From UPXZ01 sp964498765 (GTDB lineage: Bacteria; Bacteroidota; Bacteroidia; Bacteroidales; Paludibacteraceae): a stretch of 56,740 nt of DNA. The notes beneath the pieces were generated by a model. It did no database searches and was not told the DNA's origin. It saw only the letters and a list, made by a program, of their open reading frames with translations. Position 1 is the first letter of the stretch, and the number at the start of each line of letters is the position of its first letter. Shown here in pieces: positions 28,488 through 36,152 of the stretch. Made by a program: the position numbers and the translations under genes. The stretch covers positions 1 through 56,740 of the forward strand of contig CAZCIU010000010.1 of NCBI GenBank assembly GCA_964498765.1. The letters run 5' to 3'.

Positions 28488-29915
28488 ATGTACATGAAAC
28501 AATTATCCCTACTTATTATTGTTATAGCATTTGCATTTTCTATACAAGCTCAAATCGGCGTAGATGATACCAAAACCTACCTAATCACAAAGACGGATGG
28601 CAAACCGTTTTTGTGGCTGGGTGATACAGCCTGGGAACTGTTTCATCGGCTCAATCGTGAAGAAGCTGTTCATTATCTGAATACTCGTCAAAAACAACAA
28701 TTTAATGTAATTATGGCTGTTGCTTTGGCAGAGCTTGATGGGTTGCGTCAACCAAACAGATATGGTGATGTGCCTTTTAAAAACCTTGAGACGCTGGAAT
28801 GGGCAGTAACTCCGGGCAATAACCTCAATAACGTCGCTGAATACGACTACTGGGATCACGTGGATTTTGTAGTTCAAGAAGCTGCTAAACGCAATTTATA
28901 CATCGGACTACTGCCCACATGGGGTGATAAAGTGGCTGACACGTGGAGTGACAGTTATATTTTCAAAACTGAACAAAGAGCATACAACTATGCTAAAAAA
29001 CTGGCGGAGCGTTACAAAAGTCAATGGAATATCATCTGGATTTTAGGCGGTGACCGCGTAAGTCTTCCACGCGACGAAGAAGGTAAAGCATATGCTGATT
29101 ACCGACCAATTTGGAGAGCAATGGCAAAAGCCATACAAGATACTTTCGGGGAGGATGTATTTATCACTTATCACGCGCGAGGGAATACACCGTCTTCTAC
29201 CTATATGAATGATGAAAAATGGCTCAGCATGCACTCCCTGCAAAGTGGACACGGCAGCCGCTGGGAAAAACCATGGGAAACAATTGTTGAAGATTTAAAG
29301 CTTTCGCCCAAACGCCCTGTGATGGACATGGAACCCTGTTACGAAGACCATCCCATGAATCCTTGGGACAATAAGTGGACACGTGAGAATCGAGGTTATT
29401 TTGATGATTACGATGTCCGGGCGCGAATGTATCGGGGAGTGTTTGCAGGAGGAGTCGGAGCCGTTTACGGACATCACCAGATTTGGCAGTTTTTAGATAC
29501 AACCCGCAATGCATCTGTTTGGATAGGCGATACAATCATCGGCTGGAGAAAAGCGCTGCATGCAAAAGCCGGCAATCATATTCATCATCTGAAGAACTTA
29601 ATGCTTTCTCGTCCGCTCTTAAATCGTGTTCAAGACAATTCCTTAGTAGTATCCGACAGAGGAAGAGATTACAGGGATATAATAATCGCTACCCGAAATT
29701 CCAAAAGCACACATGCTTTGGTTTATCTACCGCAACCTAAACCGATTCAAATCGACTTGAGTAAACTAAAAAGTGGCAGCAAAAAAGTTTCGTGGTTCCA
29801 TCCCGTAACCGGAAAATATAAACGGATAAAAGGAAAAATGGATAGTGGAATTACAACATTCACTCCTCCCAACCAAAAGCAGAAAGATTGGGTGCTGGTA
29901 ATTGATGTGAAGTGA
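28488..29915 (+). CDS. Secreted glycoside hydrolase, GH140/DUF4038 (apiosidase-like)
   Basis: A 475-residue exported TIM-barrel enzyme. A signal peptide (to about residue 22, SIQAQ) precedes the DUF4038 catalytic domain (about 25-370) with PFLWLGDTAWELFHRL, FNVIMAVALAELDG, WNIIWILGGDR and RPVMDMEPCYEDHP (likely catalytic acidic residues). A C-terminal beta-sandwich of the 'putative collagen-binding' type follows (about 385-475), a standard companion of this family. GH140 members include apiosidases that act on rhamnogalacturonan II, but many relatives have other targets, so the substrate is open. No susCD pair is adjacent. A bidirectional terminator follows. Confidence 0.88.
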   Translation: MYMKQLSLLIIVIAFAFSIQAQIGVDDTKTYLITKTDGKPFLWLGDTAWELFHRLNREEAVHYLNTRQKQQFNVIMAVALAELDGLRQPNRYGDVPFKNLETLEWAVTPGNNLNNVAEYDYWDHVDFVVQEAAKRNLYIGLLPTWGDKVADTWSDSYIFKTEQRAYNYAKKLAERYKSQWNIIWILGGDRVSLPRDEEGKAYADYRPIWRAMAKAIQDTFGEDVFITYHARGNTPSSTYMNDEKWLSMHSLQSGHGSRWEKPWETIVEDLKLSPKRPVMDMEPCYEDHPMNPWDNKWTRENRGYFDDYDVRARMYRGVFAGGVGAVYGHHQIWQFLDTTRNASVWIGDTIIGWRKALHAKAGNHIHHLKNLMLSRPLLNRVQDNSLVVSDRGRDYRDIIIATRNSKSTHALVYLPQPKPIQIDLSKLKSGSKKVSWFHPVTGKYKRIKGKMDSGITTFTPPNQKQKDWVLVIDVK

Positions 29916-29924
29916 AAAAGCAAA

Positions 29925-29957
29925 GACAGCAATTGTTTATTATAATCAATTGCTGTC
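29925..29957. terminator. Bidirectional terminator between the GH140 and E3 genes
   Basis: Perfect 11-base arms GACAGCAATTG (29925-29935) and CAATTGCTGTC (29947-29957) with an AT-rich loop. T-rich sequence follows on the plus strand and a moderate T-run on the minus strand. It sits between two convergent stop codons. Confidence 0.8.
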
Positions 29958-29985
29958 TATTTTTGAGATTATATTGAAATAATTT

Positions 29986-31683
29986 CTATTTATTTTTCTT
30001 CGGGATATGCACTGCTTCGCCCAGCACATCGGCACAAGCTTCAAAGAGCGCTTCGGAATAGGTGGGGTGTCCGTAAATGGTTTTTACCACTTCATCTACC
30101 GTAATTTCCATTTCCATGAGCAGCGATGCTTGATTGATGATTTCGGCAGCAGCAGGTCCCACGATGTGAACACCAAGAATTTCACCGTATTTTGTATCGG
30201 CAATTACTTTTACAAAACCGGTACTCTCGCCAGATGCAAGGGCACGCCCGTTGGCTGCAAAGTTAAATCTACCAACACGCACATCATATTTCTCACGCGC
30301 TTCTTTTTCTGTTAAACCAACCATGGCTACTTCCGGCAAAGTGTAAACCACCGAAGGTGCAGAATGAAGTTTTAATTCTCTGTTGTTGCCTTTCACAGCA
30401 TTATCAGCCGCCACTTCACCCATACGGAATGCCACGTGAGCCAACATTTTAATACCATTGATGTCACCCGGTGCGTAAATTCCTTTTACACTTGTTTCCA
30501 TGTATTTATCTACCTTGATTTTACCGCGTTCCATTTCAAATTCAATCTCACCAATTCCTTCCATATCCGGCAGACGACCTACAGAAAGCAATACTTTGTC
30601 AGCCACAACGCTTCCATTATCGGTAACAATTTCAACTTTGCCGTTTTTGTCTTTAATTTCAGCGACTTTGGTGGAAGTCATGATTTTAGCGCCTTTCTTT
30701 TTCAAATATGCTGCCAGCACATCCGATGCTTCTTCATCAATTCCAGGGATGATTCTGTCCATCATTTCCACAACCGTGATCTTAGAACCCAACTCGCCAA
30801 ATGCCTGCGCCATCTCAATTCCGATAACGCCGCCACCGATTATAGCCAGTGATTCCGGCAATTCTTCCAATGCCAGTAGCGCATCGCTGGAAAGTACGCC
30901 CGGATGCTTGATGCCGGGAATATTGATTTGTGAAACTTTGGAACCGCCTGCCAAAATAATCTTATCGCCTTTGATGACTTTGGAATCATCTACGATCACA
31001 TCTTTATTTTTACTGATTTTAGCTGTTCCTTTAAAAATATCTACTTTATTGCTTCTTAGAAGAGCTTCTACCCCACTCGTCAACTTTTTAACTACCGAAT
31101 TTTTGTGTTCCACCACCTTGGGCATATCTACTTTGAAACTGGTATTTTCGAAAATAATGCCGCGAGCTGCTGCCATCTGAAGTCCTTCAATTATTTCGCC
31201 GCTTTTCAGATATGTTTTCGTTGGGATACATCCCACATTGAGACAAGTTCCACCAAAAACATTCTTTTCTACAATCGCCACTTTGGCGCCGTGTTGTGCA
31301 GCTCGGATGGCAGCTACGTATCCCGCGGGACCACCGCCGATAACTATCACATTGTAGGAATCTTCTAATCTTGTCAGAGATTTTTCCACCGGTTCTTCCT
31401 GAGCTGGTTTTTCAGGTTCCGGCTCATCCGGTTTTATTTCTTCACCGGCTTCGCCAATGTATCCGATAACTTCGGTAATTGGCACATTTTCACCATCTTG
31501 ACGAACGATTTTCAAAAGTACGCCGGAAGCTTCTGCTTCAATTTCCATACTGGTTTTATCGGTCATTATTTCCAGAATAATTTCACCGGCAGCAACCGGG
31601 TCGCCTTCCTTTTTTAACCATTTTACAATCTGCCCTTCGGTCATGTCAATACCGGCTTTGGGCATTATAATTTCGTGAGCCAT
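29986..31683 (-). CDS. lpdA: Dihydrolipoyl dehydrogenase (E3) with N-terminal lipoyl domain
   Basis: E3 reoxidises dihydrolipoyl groups and passes electrons to NAD. The 565-residue product starts with a lipoyl domain (residues 1-80: HEIIMPKAGIDMTEGQIVKW, lipoyl-lysine in IMTDKTSMEIEA near residue 43). A Pro/Glu linker (about 83-105) leads to the flavoprotein. This has the FAD site VIGGGPAGYVAAIRAAQHGA, the redox disulfide GGTCLNVGCIPTK, the NAD-site GGGVIGIEMA, and the C-terminal HPTYSEA catalytic His. I chose the ATG at 31683 over one at 31749, because the longer N-terminus would translate a palindromic repeat. It is the last gene of the E1alpha-E1beta-E2-E3 operon. Lipoyl-bearing E3 proteins are known elsewhere, but here E2 has no lipoyl domain. 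Confidence 0.95.
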   Translation of the reverse strand: MAHEIIMPKAGIDMTEGQIVKWLKKEGDPVAAGEIILEIMTDKTSMEIEAEASGVLLKIVRQDGENVPITEVIGYIGEAGEEIKPDEPEPEKPAQEEPVEKSLTRLEDSYNVIVIGGGPAGYVAAIRAAQHGAKVAIVEKNVFGGTCLNVGCIPTKTYLKSGEIIEGLQMAAARGIIFENTSFKVDMPKVVEHKNSVVKKLTSGVEALLRSNKVDIFKGTAKISKNKDVIVDDSKVIKGDKIILAGGSKVSQINIPGIKHPGVLSSDALLALEELPESLAIIGGGVIGIEMAQAFGELGSKITVVEMMDRIIPGIDEEASDVLAAYLKKKGAKIMTSTKVAEIKDKNGKVEIVTDNGSVVADKVLLSVGRLPDMEGIGEIEFEMERGKIKVDKYMETSVKGIYAPGDINGIKMLAHVAFRMGEVAADNAVKGNNRELKLHSAPSVVYTLPEVAMVGLTEKEAREKYDVRVGRFNFAANGRALASGESTGFVKVIADTKYGEILGVHIVGPAAAEIINQASLLMEMEITVDEVVKTIYGHPTYSEALFEACADVLGEAVHIPKKNK

Positions 31684-31690
31684 AATTTTA

Positions 31691-31725
31691 AGCCCCTTAC
31701 TCCCCAGAAGGGGAATATAAGGGTG
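31691..31725 (+). repeat. REP-like palindrome, copy 1 (before the E3 start)
   Basis: Nested palindrome: outer CCCCTTA/TAAGGG and inner TCCCC-AGAA-GGGGA. It is 8 bases upstream of the lpdA ATG, so it would fold at the ribosome-binding region. Same family and orientation as copies 5 and 7; forms an inverted pair with copy 2. Confidence 0.75.
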
Positions 31726-31824
31726 TTTTGAGTTTTTATAATTGTCCATCCATAAAAATGGACTTAATATTTATTTAATGAATATCAGAATGAAATTAGA
31801 ATAAAATTGAGTCTTTTTACCAAT

Positions 31825-31850
31825 ATTCCCTTTAGAGATTGGGGGCTGGC
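31825..31850 (-). repeat. REP-like palindrome, copy 2 (after the E2 stop)
   Basis: ATTCCCTTTAGAGATTGGGG followed by GCTGGC. It is a degenerate form of copy 4, in the opposite orientation to copy 1, and ends 2 bases from the E2 stop codon. Confidence 0.65.
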
Positions 31851-31851
31851 A

Positions 31852-32952
31852 TTATATCAACAACGCCAACGGACTTTCCAGCAATTGTTTCAAATCCTGC
31901 ATAAATTTGGCGGCTGCCAATCCGTCGATAATACGGTGGTCGCTTGTAAGGCTGATTTTCATTATCGGACGAATCACCACCTGCCCGTCTCTTGCCACCG
32001 GTGTATCCTGTGTGGAAGAAACACTCAAAATCGCCGCATTGGGCTGATTGATTATTGCCGTAAAACTTTCTACGCCGTACATTCCCAAATTACTGATGGT
32101 AAACGTGCTGCCGACTTGTTCATCGGGCAACAGCTTTTTATTCAGCGTTCGTTCGGTTACATCTTTCAGCGCTACCAACAATTCGCTTAACGACATTTGG
32201 TCTGCATTTTTCACAACAGGTACCAACAACCCTTCGTCCATTCCCACAGCCATTGCGAGATTTACATAGTTATGGAAAGTTATTTCCGTTGCTTCGGGAT
32301 TCAAACTGGCATTGATGTACTTGTGTTTCATCAGCGTTTTTACCACCGCAAATGAAATCAAATCGGTAACAGTCAGCTTTTTATCTGTTTTTTCTTTGAT
32401 AGGATCAATCAGTTTTTTACGTAATGCCAGCAGTTCGGTCATATCAACATCCCATGTTTGTATAAACGATGGTATTGAGAAATAACTTTCCGACATACGC
32501 TTGGCAATCACTTTGCGCATCATCGTCATCGGAATGGTTTCCGTATCGGATGTAGATTTTCCATCCGCTTCGGGCTGCTTCGCTTCGGTGTCGGGCTTCA
32601 GTTGTTTTGTTGCTCCTGAAAGTTTCGGAGCTGTGGTTGCTTCCGCAAAATCATCGCGGGTAAGACGGGCTTTCAGTACAGGGTCTGAAATAAGGAGCAA
32701 GACATCGTCTTTCATAATCTTTTCATTATGTCCGGTTCCTTTTATTCCGCTCAAATCAATATTATGTTCATCGGCAATACGCTGTGCAAGGGGCGAGATA
32801 TGAATTTTTCCTTTGAAATTCCATCCGGCAACGTCTTCTTTGTGAATACGTCCTTTGTATCCGGTTCCGGTTACATTCTGGAGTTTCACACCCATCCGAT
32901 GTGCCAATAATCTTGCAGCAGGAGTTGCTCGTATTAGTTGTCTTTCTTCCAT
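31852..32952 (-). CDS. Dihydrolipoamide acyltransferase (E2) lacking a lipoyl domain
   Basis: E2 transfers the acyl group from lipoyl to CoA and forms the core of the complex. This 366-residue protein starts directly with two peripheral-subunit-binding domains (residues about 7-44, IRATPAARLLAHRMGVKL, and 50-88, IHISPLAQRIADEHNIDL), each with the GTGxxGKI-like loop. After a low-complexity linker (105-145) comes the catalytic domain (about 146-366) with the active-site motif SDHRIIDGLAAAKF. No lipoyl domain precedes them: upstream is only a 178-base spacer containing repeats, then the E1beta stop. Usual E2 proteins carry one to three N-terminal lipoyl domains. The lipoyl domain on E3 probably serves instead. 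Pyruvate or acetoin are the likely substrates of the complex. Confidence 0.92.
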   Translation of the reverse strand: MEERQLIRATPAARLLAHRMGVKLQNVTGTGYKGRIHKEDVAGWNFKGKIHISPLAQRIADEHNIDLSGIKGTGHNEKIMKDDVLLLISDPVLKARLTRDDFAEATTAPKLSGATKQLKPDTEAKQPEADGKSTSDTETIPMTMMRKVIAKRMSESYFSIPSFIQTWDVDMTELLALRKKLIDPIKEKTDKKLTVTDLISFAVVKTLMKHKYINASLNPEATEITFHNYVNLAMAVGMDEGLLVPVVKNADQMSLSELLVALKDVTERTLNKKLLPDEQVGSTFTISNLGMYGVESFTAIINQPNAAILSVSSTQDTPVARDGQVVIRPIMKISLTSDHRIIDGLAAAKFMQDLKQLLESPLALLI

Positions 32953-32965
32953 TATTCTAATCTAC

Positions 32966-32990
32966 CTCTAATCCCATGGGGAGGGATTAT
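32966..32990 (+). repeat. REP-like palindrome, copy 3 (before the E2 start)
   Basis: CTCTAATCCCATGGGGAGGG with ATTAT after it. Arms AATCCC and GGGATT pair. It is the most diverged copy and lies 14 bases upstream of the E2 ATG, paired with copy 4. Confidence 0.5.
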
Positions 32991-33094
32991 TAAGCGTTTT
33001 TCAGCATTGTTTGAATTATGATAACTGTTTTATCAATGTTTCTTATTTTATTGAAGTTTGTCTTTTTTTATAAAATTTCATATTAGCTCCGATA

Positions 33095-33123
33095 TTTCCC
33101 CTTTAGGGGGATAGGGGGCTGGT
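33095..33123 (-). repeat. REP-like palindrome, copy 4 (after the E1beta stop)
   Basis: TTTCCCCTTTAGGGGGATAG then GGGGCTGGT. The inner CCCC-TTTA-GGGG hairpin is perfect, and the flank TAGGGGGCTGG is shared with copy 2. It ends 8 bases from the E1beta stop. Confidence 0.75.
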
Positions 33124-33130
33124 ATTTTTT

Positions 33131-34126
33131 CTATCTCTTATTAACCAACTTCAAAATGTACTTTTTGATTCGTTCCACATTTGGAATCATTGCGGTTTCG
33201 AGGGCTGCATTGTAAGGAACCGGAACATCCTCGCCCGCCAGACGTAAAATACGGCCGTCAAGGTAGTCAAAAGCATCACTTTCAGCAATCATAGCTGCAA
33301 TTTCTCCAATAAACCCGCCTGTTTTGTGTGCATCGTTTACAAGAAGTACTTTTCCGGTTTTCTTTACTGAATTAAGAATCGCCTCTTTATCAAGTGGCAT
33401 CAGCGTTCTCAAATCTACCACTTCTACGCTCACACCTTCTGCCTCACGAACTTCATCGGCCGCTTGCAGCACTCTTTCGAGCATTCTTCCATAAGTGATA
33501 ACCGTCACGTCTTTGCCTTCTCTTTTTAGTTCTGCTTTGCCGAGTGGAATAGTAAAATCAGGATCCAGCGGCACTTCGCCCTTCATGTTGAATTGAGCTT
33601 TGTACTCCAGGAAGATAACGGTGTTGTTGTCGCGGATAGCTGATTTAAGAATTCCTTTCACATCAGCCGGAGTTCCCGGAGCCACTACTTTGAGTCCAGG
33701 GATGTGGGTAAACCACGCTTCGAGCGACTGTGAGTGCTGAGCAGCCGCTCCTACTCCCGAACCTGCAGCACAGCGGAATACTACCGGCACCTGACCTTTA
33801 CCGCCAAACATATACCTTGTTTTTGCCGCCTGATTGACGATATTGTCCACCATATATACGATGAAATCCATGAAAGTCACATCCACGATGGGACGCAGTC
33901 CAGTCATGGCTGCACCGATGGCGCATCCTGAAATTGCATTTTCAGAAATTGGCGTATCTCTGATTCGTTCTTTCCCAAATTCTTCAAGCATTCCCACGGA
34001 GGTTCCAAAGTCACCTCCAAAAATTCCTACGTCTTCGCCCATCAAAAATACGTTTTCATCGCGGCGCATTTCTTCGGACATGGCCATAATAATGGCGTCC
34101 CGTACTGACATTAATTTTGTTTCCAT
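33131..34126 (-). CDS. 2-oxoacid/acetoin dehydrogenase E1 component, beta subunit
   Basis: A 331-residue transketolase-like E1beta protein that, with E1alpha, decarboxylates the substrate on thiamine pyrophosphate. Family motifs are MSVRDAIIMAMSEEMRRDEN, VFLMGEDVGIFGGDFGTS, TPISENAISGCAIGAAMTGL and the GSGVGAAAQHSQSLEAWFTH active-site stretch with conserved His. The C-terminal domain has DLRTLMPLDKEAI and VPYNAALETAMIPNVERI. The sequence fits both pyruvate and acetoin dehydrogenases, and no acetoin-specific accessory genes (acoX, acoR) are seen. Its spacers on both sides are filled by REP-like elements. Confidence 0.93.
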   Translation of the reverse strand: METKLMSVRDAIIMAMSEEMRRDENVFLMGEDVGIFGGDFGTSVGMLEEFGKERIRDTPISENAISGCAIGAAMTGLRPIVDVTFMDFIVYMVDNIVNQAAKTRYMFGGKGQVPVVFRCAAGSGVGAAAQHSQSLEAWFTHIPGLKVVAPGTPADVKGILKSAIRDNNTVIFLEYKAQFNMKGEVPLDPDFTIPLGKAELKREGKDVTVITYGRMLERVLQAADEVREAEGVSVEVVDLRTLMPLDKEAILNSVKKTGKVLLVNDAHKTGGFIGEIAAMIAESDAFDYLDGRILRLAGEDVPVPYNAALETAMIPNVERIKKYILKLVNKR

Positions 34127-34139
34127 ATATAAAATGCTC

Positions 34140-34168
34140 TGCCCCCATCCCCCTGAAGGGGAGAAAGT
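34140..34168 (+). repeat. REP-like palindrome, copy 5 (before the E1beta start)
   Basis: GCCCCCATCCCCCTGAAGGG then GAGAAAGT. The inner CCCC-TGAA-GGGG hairpin matches copy 1. It starts 14 bases upstream of the E1beta ATG and pairs in inverted orientation with copy 6. Confidence 0.75.
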
Positions 34169-34258
34169 AGAGCGCTATTGAATTCCTTTTGTATTAATAA
34201 ATTCTGTTATTTTTAAAAATATTTTTCCAATTACTTACCATAAACCTTTTTCACACTA

Positions 34259-34285
34259 TATTCCCCATTTAGGGGTTAGGGGTTG
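34259..34285 (-). repeat. REP-like palindrome, copy 6 (after the E1alpha stop)
   Basis: TATTCCCCATTTAGGGGTTA then GGGGTTG. The inner CCCC-ATTTA-GGGG hairpin lies 5 bases past the E1alpha stop, in the orientation of copies 2 and 4. Confidence 0.75.
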
Positions 34286-34289
34286 TTTT

Positions 34290-35291
34290 TTACGGTGCGA
34301 AAATATCTTCAAATGCACTTTCGAGTGACGGTTCCGGACTTTCCATTGCAAATTTTACAGAGCCTTCAACCACTTCCATGGATTTGAGGTCTATTTCATC
34401 CAACTCTTCTACAGTTGCAATTCCTTTTTCAATAAGTTGAGCCCTGTATTTCACAATCGGATCTTTTTTCTTCCACTCATCCACTTCCTGTTTTGTACGA
34501 TATTTACCCGGATCGGAGGTGGAATGTCCAAACCAACGATAGGTAATAGATTCTACCAGCACAGGGCCATTACCTTTGCGAACATAATCCACAATTTCGA
34601 CGAACTTCTCATAAACTGCCAATAAATCATTCCCGTCTTCAATAAAATGCCCGGGAATGCCGTAAGCACAAGCACGCTGATAATTGTAATCGACATTTAT
34701 TACGCTTGAAATCGGCGTACTGATACCATACATATTATTTATGGAATAGAAAATAACAGGTAGTTTCCAAATGGAAGCCATATTCAGTGTTTCATGAAAT
34801 GCACCTTCGTTCACAGCGCCGTCACCAAAAAAGCACACTACAATTTTTCCGGTTTTTTTTATTTGCTGCGTAAGTGCCGCACCGATTGCCATGCCCATAC
34901 CTCCACCTACAATTCCGTTGGCGCCGAGGTTTCCTTTATCCAAATCGGCGATATGCATCGAACCACCTTTTCCCTTGCAGGTTCCGGTGGCTTTGCCCAT
35001 AATTTCAGCCATCATCTCGTCCAGGTCAATTTCCATAGCAATGGTTTGACCATGACCGCGGTGGTTGGAAGTAATTAAATCTCCATCAGAAATGGCAGCA
35101 ATAGCGCCTACATTGGCAGCTTCTTCACCTACCGAAAAGTGCGTCATACCCGGCACCTGTCCGCGTTTTACCATCTGATTAACTTTATTGTCAAAATTAC
35201 GGATGTCACACATAAGTTTATACATGTGAAGCAGTTTCTCTTTTGGAATGTCTAATTTTTTTGAAGTTTTTTTAGTTAATGTTTTAGCCAT
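34290..35291 (-). CDS. 2-oxoacid/acetoin dehydrogenase E1 component, alpha subunit
   Basis: A 333-residue E1alpha protein. The thiamine pyrophosphate motif runs GDGAVNEGAFHETLNMASIW to the asparagines of FYSINN (residues about 155-185). Upstream are GQVPGMTHFSVGEEAANVGA and the GKGGSMHIAD loop. The regulatory loop RWFGHSTSDPGKYRTKQEVD is also present. It is the first gene of the operon E1alpha-E1beta-E2-E3. Anaerobic Bacteroidales often rely on pyruvate:ferredoxin oxidoreductase, so a lipoate-dependent complex is notable. The C-terminus ends next to a palindromic repeat. Confidence 0.93.
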   Translation of the reverse strand: MAKTLTKKTSKKLDIPKEKLLHMYKLMCDIRNFDNKVNQMVKRGQVPGMTHFSVGEEAANVGAIAAISDGDLITSNHRGHGQTIAMEIDLDEMMAEIMGKATGTCKGKGGSMHIADLDKGNLGANGIVGGGMGMAIGAALTQQIKKTGKIVVCFFGDGAVNEGAFHETLNMASIWKLPVIFYSINNMYGISTPISSVINVDYNYQRACAYGIPGHFIEDGNDLLAVYEKFVEIVDYVRKGNGPVLVESITYRWFGHSTSDPGKYRTKQEVDEWKKKDPIVKYRAQLIEKGIATVEELDEIDLKSMEVVEGSVKFAMESPEPSLESAFEDIFAP

Positions 35292-35353
35292 ATCTAAGTT
35301 GTTATCAATTGTATCATATTGAAATAAAATAGTGTATTATTTAATAACTATTC

Positions 35354-35412
35354 AGCCCCCTAACCCCACACCTGAGGCGGGTAAACCCTAAAGGGGAATA
35401 CTAAGGGGGAGT
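35354..35412 (+). repeat. REP-like palindrome, copy 7 with internal insertion
   Basis: It starts AGCCCCCTAACCCC and ends CCCTAAAGGGGAATA followed by CTAAGGGGGA. The two halves match copies 1 and 5 but are separated by about 18 bases (ACACCTGAGGCGGGTAAA) that look inserted. It lies 63 bases upstream of the E1alpha ATG. Confidence 0.7.
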
Positions 35413-35658
35413 TTTGGAGCAACTAACAGCATCAATAGATTTAAATTCGGCAGTTCTTTTGTAAAAATTATAATTTTTGAATTTGCAATTGTTCTGAAAA
35501 TGCAAAATAAAATACTTGTTGAAGTGCTGAGTAGTTACGTTATTTAGAATCATTTTAATTACACTTCATCGAGTTAAAATGTTTCCAAATAGGAAATATT
35601 AACGAATTCGTGAATTTACATGAAGTTATGTTTCCATATTTCGTTATTATTTTTGGTA

Positions 35659-35680
35659 ATACCCCTTTCTGGGGGTGTTT
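35659..35680. repeat. Related GC-rich hairpin, possible eighth REP-like copy
   Basis: TACCCCTTTCTGGGGGTGTT. On the minus strand its core reads CCCC-AGAAA-GGGG followed by TATTA, close to copy 1. On the plus strand it is followed by a T-run and looks like a terminator, although no gene ends just before it. Confidence 0.45.
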
Positions 35681-35928
35681 TTTGTTTTCCGGATCTTTTA
35701 TTTTTGTAGATGTTATATAAGAAAAACCAAATTCAGAATCTCTTTTTTCTCTTTTATTCACATATTTACCGCACATTTAGTTTCATAAATTGGAACCCTT
35801 TGGGTACACATGGACATTTTTCATTTTATTGTTTAAGTAATATAACGGTTTAAACACGATTTTTTACCATTTATGAAGTAAATGTAACTATTCGTACATT
35901 TTAACAAATATATGTGCGAATTGTCGAC

Positions 35929-35936
35929 TATTTTTG
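35929..35936 (+). promoter_or_regulatory. Possible -7 element for the giant secreted protein genes
   Basis: TATTTTTG fits TAnnTTTG. Transcription from here would give a leader of just over 200 bases before the ATG at 36153. No -33 element is evident and the surroundings are AT-rich, so this is tentative. Confidence 0.3.
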
Positions 35937-36152
35937 AAAAAAAAACAGTTATTACTTTTATTTTGACTTGCGAGCCGATAGATAGGTGCTCAGGTTGAAT
36001 ATGTCAAAAATTCAATTTTCTGTTAGTATTAAATCCAAAATACAGGTTTACAAAGTCTATTTTCTATCTGTACATATATAAATCTCACTTTACCAACAAG
36101 AATAACATCTATTTTACGAGAAACGAATCAAACATTCAATCAATTTATAAAT

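Larger units (their letters stand above)
35292..36152. other. Long intergenic region upstream of the dehydrogenase operon and the giant-protein genes
   Basis: About 860 AT-rich bases between divergent operons. They contain REP-like copy 7 (35354-35412), a related hairpin (35659-35680), a possible -7 element TATTTTTG at 35929-35936 on the plus strand, and a leader of about 200 bases before 36153. An open frame on the minus strand at 35555-35776 has no protein-like character and was not accepted. No clear -7 match was found for the E1alpha operon. Confidence 0.6.

Noticed and set aside
30500..31180. Plus-strand open frame of 226 codons opposite the E3 gene
   Set aside because: Antisense shadow of lpdA, with low-complexity Ser/Pro/Ile content and no recognisable signature.
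28488..35291. A polysaccharide utilisation locus around the GH140 gene
   Set aside because: No SusC/SusD pair, no ECF or hybrid regulator and no other glycosidase is adjacent; the neighbours are lipoate and dehydrogenase genes.
35555..35776. Minus-strand open frame of 73 codons upstream of the dehydrogenase operon
   Set aside because: Composition is not protein-like, it spans a GC palindrome and AT-rich sequence, and there is no leader or neighbour support.
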